The notes under the pieces: model-generated
Told to the model about the DNA's origin: nothing
What the model saw: only the letters and a program-made list of their open reading frames with translations
Databases searched by the model: none
Source of the DNA: an uncultured Pelagibacteraceae bacterium
GTDB lineage: Bacteria; Pseudomonadota; Alphaproteobacteria; Pelagibacterales; Pelagibacteraceae
NCBI GenBank assembly: GCA_902530215.1
Contig: CABZZR010000001.1
Coordinates: forward strand, 1-64,000
Direction of reading: 5' to 3'
DNA: 64,000 nucleotides
Part shown: one piece after another, positions 43,022-51,724 of the stretch
Numbering within the stretch: position 1 is the first letter of the stretch
How the letters are laid out: each line of letters begins with the position of its first letter
Translations under genes and position numbers: made by a program

Positions 43022-43495
43022 ATGTTATTAAATATTCAAGATTACTTTACTTTTGAAGTTATATACACCTGGTCTACCTTTGGGGTTATACCGTTTTGGT
43101 TAATTTTAATTTTTTTTCCCAATACAAAAATTAGCCAAATATTTGTAAATTCAATTATTGCACCATTAATTTTGGCAATAGCTTACGGATTCGTTATTTA
43201 TCAGACTATTTTAATGGAATATTCAATTTTAGAAAATTTTCAACTTTATCTAGGTTTAGATAATCTTTACGCATTGTTTTCTAATGAAAACATTTTGTTG
43301 GTATTTTGGTTACATTTTTTAGCAATAAATCTTTTTTTAGGTTCGTGGGTGTCTCGCGATGCAGTTAAATACAATATTTCTAGAGGATTAACGTCAGTAC
43401 CTTTAATTTTAATATATTTAACTGGTCCTGTAGGTTTAATATTGTATTGGGTAATAAGAATATTTTATTCTAAAAAAATAAATTTTAATGATTAA
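43022..43495 (+). CDS. ABA4-like membrane protein (DUF4281)
   Basis: This 157-residue protein has four helices with WLHFLAINLFLGSWVSRDA near 101-119 and GPVGLILYWVIR near 135-146. This matches the ABA4-like family, whose plant member is needed for neoxanthin synthesis; bacterial roles are unknown. The 3' end overlaps the isomerase gene by 8 bases. Confidence 0.8.
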   Translation: MLLNIQDYFTFEVIYTWSTFGVIPFWLILIFFPNTKISQIFVNSIIAPLILAIAYGFVIYQTILMEYSILENFQLYLGLDNLYALFSNENILLVFWLHFLAINLFLGSWVSRDAVKYNISRGLTSVPLILIYLTGPVGLILYWVIRIFYSKKINFND

Positions 43496-44078
43496 ACCTT
43501 TTGAATTTTACTTTGATTTTTCAAGTCCTTATTCGTACCTGGCGCACAAAGAAATAAAAAAAATTGAAACTAACTATAAAATTAAAATAAAGTATATGCC
43601 AGTTTTTTTAGGGGGGATGCTTCATATTCTTGGAATCAAGGAGCCAGCTTTCTACCCTTCTAAAGCAAAATTTATGATTAGAGATTGTAAACTTTGGGCA
43701 GAAAAAAATAATACTGATTTTAAATTTAATTCCTATTTTCCAATACAAACCTTACCTCTCATGAGAGGTGCTATTTATGCTAAGTTAGAAAAAATTGATA
43801 CATCTTTTGTTAATTTTTTTTTTGATGCTATTTGGAAAGATGGACTTAATCTCAACGACAATACGGTTATTGAAAAGATATTAAAAAATTTAGATATAAA
43901 TCCTAAAATTTTTTTTCAAAAGATTCAGGAATCAAGTATTAAAGAAAATCTTAAAAAATTTACTGATGAAGCGATTGATAAAGGTATTTTTGGTGTCCCG
44001 TCTTTTATTGTTAATAATAAAGTTTTTTGGGGACAAGATCGTTTGGAGTTTGTTATAAATGAGGCTAAAAAACAATGA
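43488..44078 (+). CDS. 2-hydroxychromene-2-carboxylate isomerase-like (DsbA fold)
   Basis: This 196-residue protein begins with FYFDFSSPYSYLA (residues 6-18), where the Ser replaces the CXXC of DsbA as in NahD-type glutathione-dependent isomerases. A cis-Pro segment GVPSFIVNN is near residue 165. Aromatic catabolism genes are absent here, so the true substrate is unknown; glutathione-linked isomerisation is likely. Confidence 0.85.
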   Translation: MIKPFEFYFDFSSPYSYLAHKEIKKIETNYKIKIKYMPVFLGGMLHILGIKEPAFYPSKAKFMIRDCKLWAEKNNTDFKFNSYFPIQTLPLMRGAIYAKLEKIDTSFVNFFFDAIWKDGLNLNDNTVIEKILKNLDINPKIFFQKIQESSIKENLKKFTDEAIDKGIFGVPSFIVNNKVFWGQDRLEFVINEAKKQ

Positions 44079-45109
44079 AAAAAATTGAATCAAAATTTAA
44101 AGCTAATTTTTTTAAAAAAATATTTATAAAAATTTGTCGAGTTTTAGGTTATGAAATTATTGATCAAAATCAATTTTATGTTCCAACATTAAGTAAAAAG
44201 TTAAATGAAAATTTAAGTATACAAGGAAAAAAATCAATCGTAATACCTACTGGAGAAATTAAAATTACAAGAAAAATTACGGATTTCACAATTTTATTTA
44301 GATCATGTACTAAAGTAAATATGCTGACACAAAATAAACAAAGATTGTTTAATAAAGATAAAATTGAATATACCTTAAGATCTTTAAATTCAATTCTTAA
44401 ATCAATTGATAAAGCAAGTTTAGCATTTTCTAAAATAAATTTTAAAATTATCGTCGTAGATCACATATCGCCCCATATCAATAAAGAGTTAATAAAAAAA
44501 CAATTAAATAAATCCAAAATTAATAATGAGTTTGTTGATCTTGATATCAATGAATTTAAGAATAGAATCAATAAAAAAAATGCAGAGGGTAATCCTGTTA
44601 CAGAAAATCAAATTTCAAATATGTCTAATATACGTAAATCACTACAAATAGCTAATGACCAATGCAAAGATATTATCTATTTTATTGAAGATGATTACAT
44701 TCATGAAGAAGACTCCATTTCTGAAATGATTTATACTTATGAAAAAATTTCGTCTTTGATTAAAAAGGAGATTATACTTTGTCCTGCTGATTACCCCTAT
44801 CTTTATAGTAAATTAGATGCGACTGAAATATTTCTGGGTCATAATAAACATTGGCGAAGAGTTGGTGAAACCTTGGTAAGTTTTTTGACAAGTAAAAAGA
44901 TTGTTGATACTTACTGGGACAAATTCGTGTCTATGTGTGAATTTGAACACTATCCTTTCGAATTACCTTTGCATCAAATTTATAAAGAGGAATACTGTCT
45001 GTCACCTATGCCTTCTATTGCCATGCATTGTACTAACATTAACTCTATTTACGGAATTTCACCAAATTTTGATTGGGAAAAGGCCTGGAATGATAGTAAA
45101 AATTATTAG
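44075..45109 (+). CDS. Glycosyltransferase-like protein
   Basis: This 344-residue soluble protein has an EDDY stretch (near residue 207) following an alternating hydrophobic strand (DIIYFI), like the DxD metal site of GT-A fold glycosyltransferases. An ERVG-like turn (RRVGETLVSF) follows near 265. The N-terminal 45 residues are basic. Its 5' end overlaps the isomerase gene by 4 bases. The sugar and acceptor are unknown, and assignment to a family is uncertain. Confidence 0.6.
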   Translation: MKKIESKFKANFFKKIFIKICRVLGYEIIDQNQFYVPTLSKKLNENLSIQGKKSIVIPTGEIKITRKITDFTILFRSCTKVNMLTQNKQRLFNKDKIEYTLRSLNSILKSIDKASLAFSKINFKIIVVDHISPHINKELIKKQLNKSKINNEFVDLDINEFKNRINKKNAEGNPVTENQISNMSNIRKSLQIANDQCKDIIYFIEDDYIHEEDSISEMIYTYEKISSLIKKEIILCPADYPYLYSKLDATEIFLGHNKHWRRVGETLVSFLTSKKIVDTYWDKFVSMCEFEHYPFELPLHQIYKEEYCLSPMPSIAMHCTNINSIYGISPNFDWEKAWNDSKNY

Positions 45110-45121
45110 TATATTTTATAT

Positions 45122-45169
45122 AAAAAAACAGCCTTTACTAAAAAATACTAATTTATTAAGTAAAGGCTG
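45122..45169 (-). terminator. Terminator of the HU gene
   Basis: An 11-base inverted repeat (45129-45139 with 45159-45169) surrounds a 19-base loop. On the minus strand it is followed by seven U. It lies 8 bases after the hup stop. Confidence 0.75.
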
Positions 45170-45177
45170 CTTAGATA

Positions 45178-45453
45178 CTATTTATTAAACATTTCCTTAA
45201 GTGCTTTTGCCGGTAAAAACTTCACTTTTTGTGAAGCAGCTATTTGGATTTGTTCACCAGTTCTAGGATTTCTTCCAACCCTAGCTTTTCTTTTGGCAAC
45301 TTTATATGTTCCAAAACCAGCAATTTTTACTGCTTCGTCGTTTTTGAGACAGCTCAGAATAATTTCAGTTATTCCGTCAAAAGTACGCTCTGCATCAGCT
45401 TTACTTTGGTTCATTGAAGCAGCAATCTTGTTAATTAACTGTTTTTTGTTCAT
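45178..45453 (-). CDS. hup: HU-family DNA-binding protein
   Basis: This 91-residue protein has the HU/IHF layout: MNKKQLINKIA start, VKIAGFGTYKVAKRKARVGRNP (near 43-64) with the DNA-intercalating arm RNPRTGEQIQIAASQ, and a C-terminal KVKFLPAKALKEMF. It compacts DNA and bends promoter regions. A GGGGC-type ribosome site precedes the start. HU versus IHF cannot be separated with certainty. Confidence 0.92.
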   Translation of the reverse strand: MNKKQLINKIAASMNQSKADAERTFDGITEIILSCLKNDEAVKIAGFGTYKVAKRKARVGRNPRTGEQIQIAASQKVKFLPAKALKEMFNK

Positions 45454-45530
45454 TTTAGCCCCTTTTTCATTGATTATTTAGTTCTCTCATAAAAACTAAG
45501 GAAATCAACAACTTTTTGTGTGTATAAAAT

Positions 45531-45560
45531 ATTTTATTACAATATATTGTATAAGGTCAA
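45531..45560 (-). promoter_or_regulatory. Candidate hup promoter with a palindrome in its spacer
   Basis: On the minus strand TTGACC (45555-45560) and TAAAAT (45531-45536) are 18 bases apart. The spacer contains a perfect 14-base palindrome TACAATATATTGTA (45538-45551). The palindrome could be an operator for a repressor. Confidence 0.4.
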
Positions 45561-45586
45561 AAAAGCGTTAATTTTATTAGCTTTTT
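45559..45586 (-). terminator. Weak terminator after rseP
   Basis: AAAAAGC and GCTTTTT (45560-45566 with 45580-45586) can pair around a 13-base loop, with a T-rich run on the minus strand, about 30 bases after the rseP stop. The A/T-rich stem is weak and overlaps the hup -35. Confidence 0.35.
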
Positions 45587-45616
45587 ACAGTTTTTGACAT
45601 CTTAATAAAATGTCCA

Positions 45617-46723
45617 TTAAAATAAGGCTAAATCTTTAATATCGTTAAAAGTTACGAAAAACATCAAAAAAATCAACACAGAAAGACCGATTCGAAAAAA
45701 AAATTCTTGAGTTTTTTGAGTTAATGGCCTTCCTAATATTTTTTCAAAAAAATAGAACATTAGATGACCTCCATCTAACATAGGAATAGGGAACAAGTTA
45801 ATTAAACCTAAACTAACCGATATGTAGGCCATAATATTTAAAAAGGGAATAATTCCATATTCAGCTACCTGGCCAGTAATTTTGGCTATTTTAATGGGTC
45901 CACCTAATTGAGATACATCTGCATTGCCCATAATCATGCTTCCTAAATACTTTAAGGAAGTAATGCTAACGAACCAAATTTCTTTTAGAGAATAAATAAA
46001 AGATTTAGTAATTCCTAATTTTCTTTTTTCAAACTCATTATTCGCTGGTGACAATTGAATTCCGATTATTTTTTTATTTACATTATTGCCTAAAGCATCT
46101 TTGTCTTTGATTGTTTTAGGTGTAACTAAAAAATTAATTTTATTGCTATTTCGGATAACAGTAATTTCAATCGTATTTTTAGTTGATGAAGCTATGATGG
46201 TAGAAATTTCAAAAATACTTTCAATTTTTTTATTATTAATTGAATATATTTTATCATTGGCTTTTAAGCCAGCTTCATAAGCTGGACTTCTTTCTTGAAC
46301 TTTGGTGATAATAGAGGGGGTAATATCTTTACCATTATACATAAAAATAAAGGTGAAAATTAAAATCGCCAATAAATAGTTGGCTAAAGGTCCTGCTGCA
46401 ACTATTATAGCTCTTTGGTAAAGGGGTTTTAAAATAAATAATTTTTTTTGATCAGATTCACTATATTTTTTTATTACTTCTTCTTGCTCTGCTTGGCTAA
46501 ATACATTTCTATCTCCAAAAAATTTGACATATCCTCCTAACGGGATTAAACAAAATTTCCACCTAGTTCCAGACTTATCATTCCAACCAAATATTTCTTT
46601 GCCAAAACCTATTGAGAAATCAGTAACACCAACGCCAAATTTTCTAGCAAAATAATAATGGCCATATTCGTGAATAAATACCACTATAGTTATTAAAATT
46701 AAAAATGGAATCAAATAATTCAT
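45617..46723 (-). CDS. rseP: RIP-type site-2 metalloprotease RseP
   Basis: This 368-residue inner-membrane zinc protease has HEYGH (His18-Glu19...His22) in the first helix, one PDZ region (about residues 110-180), and the second catalytic motif NLFPIPMLDGGH near residue 313. It cleaves anti-sigma factors and signal peptides in the membrane. I start at the ATG at 46723, which overlaps the rhomboid stop as TAATG; a TTG at 46732 is an alternative. It is not next to bamA, where it often sits. Confidence 0.92.
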   Translation of the reverse strand: MNYLIPFLILITIVVFIHEYGHYYFARKFGVGVTDFSIGFGKEIFGWNDKSGTRWKFCLIPLGGYVKFFGDRNVFSQAEQEEVIKKYSESDQKKLFILKPLYQRAIIVAAGPLANYLLAILIFTFIFMYNGKDITPSIITKVQERSPAYEAGLKANDKIYSINNKKIESIFEISTIIASSTKNTIEITVIRNSNKINFLVTPKTIKDKDALGNNVNKKIIGIQLSPANNEFEKRKLGITKSFIYSLKEIWFVSITSLKYLGSMIMGNADVSQLGGPIKIAKITGQVAEYGIIPFLNIMAYISVSLGLINLFPIPMLDGGHLMFYFFEKILGRPLTQKTQEFFFRIGLSVLIFLMFFVTFNDIKDLALF

Positions 46724-47427
46724 TAACCCCAAGGTCCTTTAATAATTTTTTTTGTTTTTTTATTTTTTTTATTAAAAAATAATATCAAAATAACACCAGA
46801 AATAAAACCACCGATATGGGCGGCATATGCTACTCCGCCACCTTGTGCTGAAGCAGTACTAGAATTTATAAATTGTAAAATAAACCAAAATCCTAAAACA
46901 TAAATAGCTTTTATTTTAATCAATTGACTAAAGAAACCAAAAGGAATTAAAACTAATACTTTTGCTTTAGGGTAGTTAATTAAATATGCTCCAAGAATTC
47001 CACCTATAGCTCCACTCGCGCCTACCATTGGTATTTGTGAATTTATATCCATTAAAACTTGGGACATCGCGGCACCTATTCCACATAATAAATAAAATAT
47101 AATAAATTTTTTTGCTCCCAATGAGTCCTCTATATTATCTGCAAAGATCCACATATAAAGCATATTTCCTATTAAGTGCATAAAACCTCCGTGCATAAAC
47201 ATAGAAGTAAAAATAGTTACCCAACCCGGTACAACATATAAATCCATTGGCAATTGATTTACGCCCATTAAAACTGAAGGAATTAATCCATAAGAATAAA
47301 ATAATTGTCCTGTTCTATAAGTTTCAGAGCTTAATTGTATTAAAAAAATTAATATGCACAAACCAATTATAAAATAAGTTGTAGTTGGCTTACCCGAAGT
47401 AGGATTATCGTCTTTTAAAGGAATCAT
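46723..47427 (-). CDS. Rhomboid-family intramembrane serine protease
   Basis: This 234-residue protein has six or seven helices. The catalytic pair is Ser138 (GASGAIGG) and His204 (AAHIGGF), and the first-loop HGGFMHLIGNM near residue 79 is also conserved. It starts 23 bases inside the ThiV gene and its stop overlaps rseP, so it is co-translated with both. Substrate unknown. Confidence 0.92.
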   Translation of the reverse strand: MIPLKDDNPTSGKPTTTYFIIGLCILIFLIQLSSETYRTGQLFYSYGLIPSVLMGVNQLPMDLYVVPGWVTIFTSMFMHGGFMHLIGNMLYMWIFADNIEDSLGAKKFIIFYLLCGIGAAMSQVLMDINSQIPMVGASGAIGGILGAYLINYPKAKVLVLIPFGFFSQLIKIKAIYVLGFWFILQFINSSTASAQGGGVAYAAHIGGFISGVILILFFNKKNKKTKKIIKGPWG

Positions 47428-48859
47428 AAATCATTATAACAATTGCAGGTAAGACTGTAGCTGTTAAAAATGACACAAACAAGAGAGATTGATTGATAAA
47501 TTCAGGAAAGTAATCTGCCGGTAGCATAATTCCTACTAATAAACTTGTTGAAAAATTAGGAGATGGAAATATCAAAATACCGAAAAAAAGTCCTAAAAGT
47601 ATTGATATATATGCAGTTTTTTCATTCAACTTTTTATTATAAAAACTATAAAAAACTGTCAAAACAAATGAGCAGCATAATAAGTCAGCTAATAAAAATA
47701 AATACAAAACACTAAAACCTTTTGATGCTATTAAAAATGAAGCAATTGATAATATTATTATAAAATACTTTGAAATTTTAAAAAAATTATTCTGTTTTTT
47801 AATATTGAATAATGCTTTGCCATCGACAATTATTAGACTTGATATTGCATTAATCAGAGTATCAATCGTACTAATTGTTAACGAAATACCTAAAATTATT
47901 ACAATGATAAATAAGTATTCTTTTTGATTCTTTAATAATAAATAAAAAAAACTTAAATCAGGTATGACTTTTGGGTTTTCTGATACTGCAATTAAACCAC
48001 TGAAACCCATAAAAAATACAAATGGGATAATTATTATAAAAGAAGTTATTAAACTTTTTTTTAAAATATTGCTGTTTTTTGCTGCATACACCCTTTGCCA
48101 GTTACCTTGATGAAAAAGATTTGTGGCTGCTACTGCAATAAAAAAAGTGATACCAGCAGTATAACTGGGTAAATAACTACTACTTAGTAATTCAGGTTTT
48201 TTTTCTTTGATAAATTCGAATGAAAATTGAATATCTGCTGAATTAAATAAATAAATGATCGAAAATAAAATTATAACAATAATTACCATCAGTTGAATAG
48301 TATCTGTAAAAATTGATGCTCTCAACCCACCATACAGAGTGTAGGTTAGAGTTCCAATTAAAACTACAGCTGCTGTTAACCATAATGCTGTTCCTGAAAT
48401 ATAATTAATTAACATTGCTATTGCCGTAACTTCAGCACATAAAAATATAAACATATAAAATATACTTATAAGTAAAACTAATTTGAATAAGCTTTTTCCA
48501 AATCTTATTCTTAAAAATTCAATTAAAGTTGATCCTTTTGGAAATTCTTTTCTTATTTTTTCACCTAAGAAAAATAAAAAAAACATAGGAAAGGCTGTAC
48601 CTAAAGAATAGCCGATTACTGCCCCTATGCCACCCCATGTGGCAGCAGATGCTGGTCCAAAAAGCACCCATGCTCCTAATGAAGAAGCTACTAAACTTGT
48701 CGAAAGGGAAAAAAATCCTATCTTTCTCCCGGCTGTTAAGTAATTTTGTAATCCCTTGTACTTTTGTGAATACTTTATTCCCACAAGAGTAAAAATTAAA
48801 CTTATTGCTACTATTAGAATTAATGAAGTCGGTTGACTAACTGAATTTAATGTATCCAT
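47405..48859 (-). CDS. thiV: SSS-family transporter under a TPP riboswitch (ThiV type)
   Basis: This 484-residue sodium-solute symporter has about 13 helices. GRKIGFFSLSTSLVASSLGAW near residues 45-65 and FHQGNWQRVYAAK near 250 match the family's sodium and substrate regions. A TPP riboswitch directly precedes it. SAR11 cells cannot make the thiamin pyrimidine HMP and were reported to use an SSS transporter (ThiV) under a TPP riboswitch for it; this gene fits that description. HMP as substrate is inferred from the family report and the riboswitch. Confidence 0.88.
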   Translation of the reverse strand: MDTLNSVSQPTSLILIVAISLIFTLVGIKYSQKYKGLQNYLTAGRKIGFFSLSTSLVASSLGAWVLFGPASAATWGGIGAVIGYSLGTAFPMFFLFFLGEKIRKEFPKGSTLIEFLRIRFGKSLFKLVLLISIFYMFIFLCAEVTAIAMLINYISGTALWLTAAVVLIGTLTYTLYGGLRASIFTDTIQLMVIIVIILFSIIYLFNSADIQFSFEFIKEKKPELLSSSYLPSYTAGITFFIAVAATNLFHQGNWQRVYAAKNSNILKKSLITSFIIIIPFVFFMGFSGLIAVSENPKVIPDLSFFYLLLKNQKEYLFIIVIILGISLTISTIDTLINAISSLIIVDGKALFNIKKQNNFFKISKYFIIILSIASFLIASKGFSVLYLFLLADLLCCSFVLTVFYSFYNKKLNEKTAYISILLGLFFGILIFPSPNFSTSLLVGIMLPADYFPEFINQSLLFVSFLTATVLPAIVIMIYDSFKRR

Positions 48860-48861
48860 CT

Positions 48862-48932
48862 CTCCCTTTCTGAATTACCGGACAGGTTATTAGGGTTTAT
48901 TCTCAGTCTGTTAAGACACCCCTGTTAAAAAG
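48862..48932 (-). promoter_or_regulatory. TPP riboswitch (thi box) upstream of thiV
   Basis: Read on the minus strand, the aptamer's conserved blocks appear in order: AGGGGUG, CUGAGA, ACCCU, AACCUG, and UCCGGUAAU. P1 forms between CUUUUU (48927-48932) and AGAAAG (48866-48871). The 3' strand adjoins the AGGGAG ribosome site, 3 bases before the thiV ATG, so ligand binding would hide it and block translation. A -10 box TATAAT (48936-48941) places transcription start at the aptamer itself. No terminator hairpin is seen. Confidence 0.9.
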
Positions 48933-48952
48933 ATTATTATATTAAAATAAAT

Positions 48953-50011
48953 TTAAAAGCAAACTATATGATCAATATGTATAGGTCTTTTAATTCCAAA
49001 TTTTTCATCTACTTCATGCTGATGTATATGATGTGAATGCACAAAAACTGGAATAAGCAAATTGCTTAAAGTTTTCAGTGTGTAAATAAAATTAGTACCT
49101 CTAAATTTTCTATCGACTACTTCTAATTTTAAATTGCTTTTATCATCATGCTCAAGATCTTCCGGTTGTAATAATAATTTTACATTCGATCCCTTGGGAT
49201 AGTGCTTTATAAAATTGCCCTTAATTGTTCCAAGATCCTCATTTTCAAGGCTATTTTCACCTGTTACCTTTGCGGGTATTAATATTCCTCTGTTTAAAAA
49301 ATTCACTACTTCTACTGAATTTGGGAAATGATACACATTGTATGGATCATCATATTGTTTTAGCTGGCCATCTAATATAATTCCACATTTTGTACCCAAA
49401 TAAAAAGCTTCGTAAGAGTCGTGTGTAACTATAATGGTAGTTATTTTTAATTCTGTTAAAATTTTTTTTAATTTGACCTGTATTTCTTCTTTAAAACTCT
49501 GGTCTACATTTGATAGCGGTTCATCCAATAATAATAAATCAGGTTTAGATAACAACGATCGTGCCAATGAAACTCTTTGTGCCTCTCCTGAACTAATTTG
49601 ATGTGGAAATTTATCAACAATGTGATCTAAATGTAAAAATTTTATTATCTCACGAGAATTTAAAAGTTTTTTACTTTTTTTATTTCTTGATGCGCCAAAT
49701 TCAATATTTTGTAAAACACTATAATGAGGGAACAAACAATTATCCTGAAAAGAAAGTGAGATATTTCTATTTTCAGGTTCTACATGAATATTTTTAGAAG
49801 ATATAATTTTATTTTTTAAACTTATTGAACCGGAGTTAACTTTCTCTAGTCCAGCTATAGTTCTAAGTATAGTGGTTTTACCAATTCCTGAGGGGCCCAG
49901 TAAACATATAATATCACCCTCATTTTTTATTTTTAAGGTTACGTTATTTACTTTATTTATATTGCTAGCCTTAAAAGTAACATCCTCAATTTCAAAAAAA
50001 TTTTGACCCAT
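48953..50011 (-). CDS. fbpC: Iron(III) ABC transporter ATPase
   Basis: This 352-residue ATPase has Walker A LLGPSGIGKTT near residues 37-47, an ABC signature in SSGEAQRVSLARSLL near residues 139-153, Walker B LLLLDEPLSNVD near 158-169, and a C-terminal TOBE-like region. The signature SGEAQ varies from the common SGGQ. It drives uptake with FbpB and FbpA encoded upstream in the operon (6-base gap to fbpB). Confidence 0.92.
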   Translation of the reverse strand: MGQNFFEIEDVTFKASNINKVNNVTLKIKNEGDIICLLGPSGIGKTTILRTIAGLEKVNSGSISLKNKIISSKNIHVEPENRNISLSFQDNCLFPHYSVLQNIEFGASRNKKSKKLLNSREIIKFLHLDHIVDKFPHQISSGEAQRVSLARSLLSKPDLLLLDEPLSNVDQSFKEEIQVKLKKILTELKITTIIVTHDSYEAFYLGTKCGIILDGQLKQYDDPYNVYHFPNSVEVVNFLNRGILIPAKVTGENSLENEDLGTIKGNFIKHYPKGSNVKLLLQPEDLEHDDKSNLKLEVVDRKFRGTNFIYTLKTLSNLLIPVFVHSHHIHQHEVDEKFGIKRPIHIDHIVCF

Positions 50012-50017
50012 AATAAA

Positions 50018-51640
50018 TTAATCCTTAAGTATATATCTAGATGTAACTAAAATAAAAAAACTTGCAATAGCAATAAGAAACAAAGATGGCGCAGCAGCTG
50101 CTTCTAATAAATCTTGAGATGCATATATATATGCAGTAGTAGCAAAAGTTTCAAAGTTAAAAGGCCTCATAATTAGTGTAATTGGTAATTCTTTAATAAT
50201 TTCAATTGAAATTAAAATACCAATTAATAAAACAGAATTCTTTAAATATGGTAAGTGTATGTTTGTAAAAGTCTTTAATTTTGAGTAACCTAATAAATAA
50301 GAACTCTCGTCGATAGAATAATTAATTTTTAAATAACCAGACTTAATGCCATTACATGCCAGAGAATAAAATCTAATGAAATAAACAAAAACTAGGCCTA
50401 AAATTGATCCTATAAAAATTGGTTTTATCGTCTTAATTTCTAATAAACTTACTATATTATTATCAAACCAAGAAATGAAAGATATAAATGCCACCGCAAG
50501 TATTACTCCTGGTATTGCATAACCAGATATGGAGAATGTTGTTAATATTTCTAAAAGTTTACTTTTAGAAACTCTACTTCCATAGTTAGATACAAAAGCT
50601 AAAAATATTAACACTAGACTTGATAAAACTACTAATAATATCGTATTAAATAATAATTTTATAATATTTAAATCCATAAAATGTTTTGGGAAAATTATTG
50701 TCCAATAAAGCATTTGTAAAACCGGAAATAGAAAACTTATTAAAAATATAAAAAAACAAAAGCTGAATGCTAAAAAAGATTTATATCCAGTTAAAAGAAC
50801 TAAAGGTTTTGATTTTATATTTTCTTTTACTGGCGTATGGTATTGTGCTTTTTTTCTAGATAAATTTTCTAAAATAAATAGTCCAAGAATAAAAATTAAC
50901 AAATAAAAAGATAGTCTATTAGCTAAAGCTAAATCATCAAAGGAAGTCCAGGCATTATAAATTCCAGTAGTTAAGGTTGATACACCAAAAAACGAAACAG
51001 AGCCAAAATCCGAAAGAGTTTCCATTGCCACTAATGAAAGTCCAGCAACTATAGCTGGTCTAGCTGATGGAAGAATTATTTTAAAAAATGACTTTTTCTT
51101 TGAAAAACCAAGGTTTTTTCCAAGATCTATTAAATTTTGTGATTGATAATGAAACGAAGCTCTTGTTAATACATAAACATACCCGAATAGAGAAAATGAA
51201 ATAGAAATAATAGCACCAATCATACCATCAAATTTAGGTATTAAAGAATTATAATCTTTTTCACCGAATACACCTTTTAATATTGAAAAGGCTGTTCCAT
51301 AATTTTCAAAAAAAGCAGTTAATGAGTATGCATATATATATGCTGGTACAGCAAATGACAAAATTAGGGACCATTTAAAAAAATTTACAGCAGGAAATTT
51401 ATAAAAAGAAACTATGTAAGCACATCCCACCCCTATTAAAAAAGTTAAAATTAAAACCCCTGCTAGAAGTAAAATAGAATTAAAGATATAATCATAAAGA
51501 AATGTATCTTTAAGAATATAAGAATAATTACTTGTGGTTTCAAAAAAACTACTAAAAACTGTTACAATTGGTATAGCAACAACAAAGGATATCAAGAAGG
51601 TACTTAGATACCATATATTTATTTTTTTAAAATTTATCAT
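50018..51640 (-). CDS. fbpB: Iron(III) ABC transporter permease (fused two-domain)
   Basis: This 540-residue permease has about twelve helices in two repeated halves. EAA-loop-like segments NLGFSKKKSFFKIILPSARP (near residue 177) and LLGYSKLKTFTNIHLPYLKN (near 457) contact the ATPase. This fused layout is typical for FbpB/SfuB. An AGGAG ribosome site precedes the start. It is separated from fbpA by 84 bases holding a hairpin. Confidence 0.93.
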   Translation of the reverse strand: MINFKKINIWYLSTFLISFVVAIPIVTVFSSFFETTSNYSYILKDTFLYDYIFNSILLLAGVLILTFLIGVGCAYIVSFYKFPAVNFFKWSLILSFAVPAYIYAYSLTAFFENYGTAFSILKGVFGEKDYNSLIPKFDGMIGAIISISFSLFGYVYVLTRASFHYQSQNLIDLGKNLGFSKKKSFFKIILPSARPAIVAGLSLVAMETLSDFGSVSFFGVSTLTTGIYNAWTSFDDLALANRLSFYLLIFILGLFILENLSRKKAQYHTPVKENIKSKPLVLLTGYKSFLAFSFCFFIFLISFLFPVLQMLYWTIIFPKHFMDLNIIKLLFNTILLVVLSSLVLIFLAFVSNYGSRVSKSKLLEILTTFSISGYAIPGVILAVAFISFISWFDNNIVSLLEIKTIKPIFIGSILGLVFVYFIRFYSLACNGIKSGYLKINYSIDESSYLLGYSKLKTFTNIHLPYLKNSVLLIGILISIEIIKELPITLIMRPFNFETFATTAYIYASQDLLEAAAAPSLFLIAIASFFILVTSRYILKD

Positions 51641-51660
51641 TTTACTCCTCTAAAATAAAT

Positions 51661-51699
51661 GTGCCTACTTAACTACTTAGAGGAATAGAAAGTAGGCAC
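51661..51699 (-). terminator. Intercistronic hairpin between fbpA and fbpB
   Basis: A perfect 10-base inverted repeat (51661-51670 with 51690-51699) encloses a 19-base loop, 25 bases after the fbpA stop. The minus-strand tail is only moderately T-rich. It may attenuate transcription into fbpBC or protect the fbpA message end, giving excess binding protein. Confidence 0.65.
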
Positions 51700-51724
51700 G
51701 TTCATTAGTAAAAATAATAAAATA

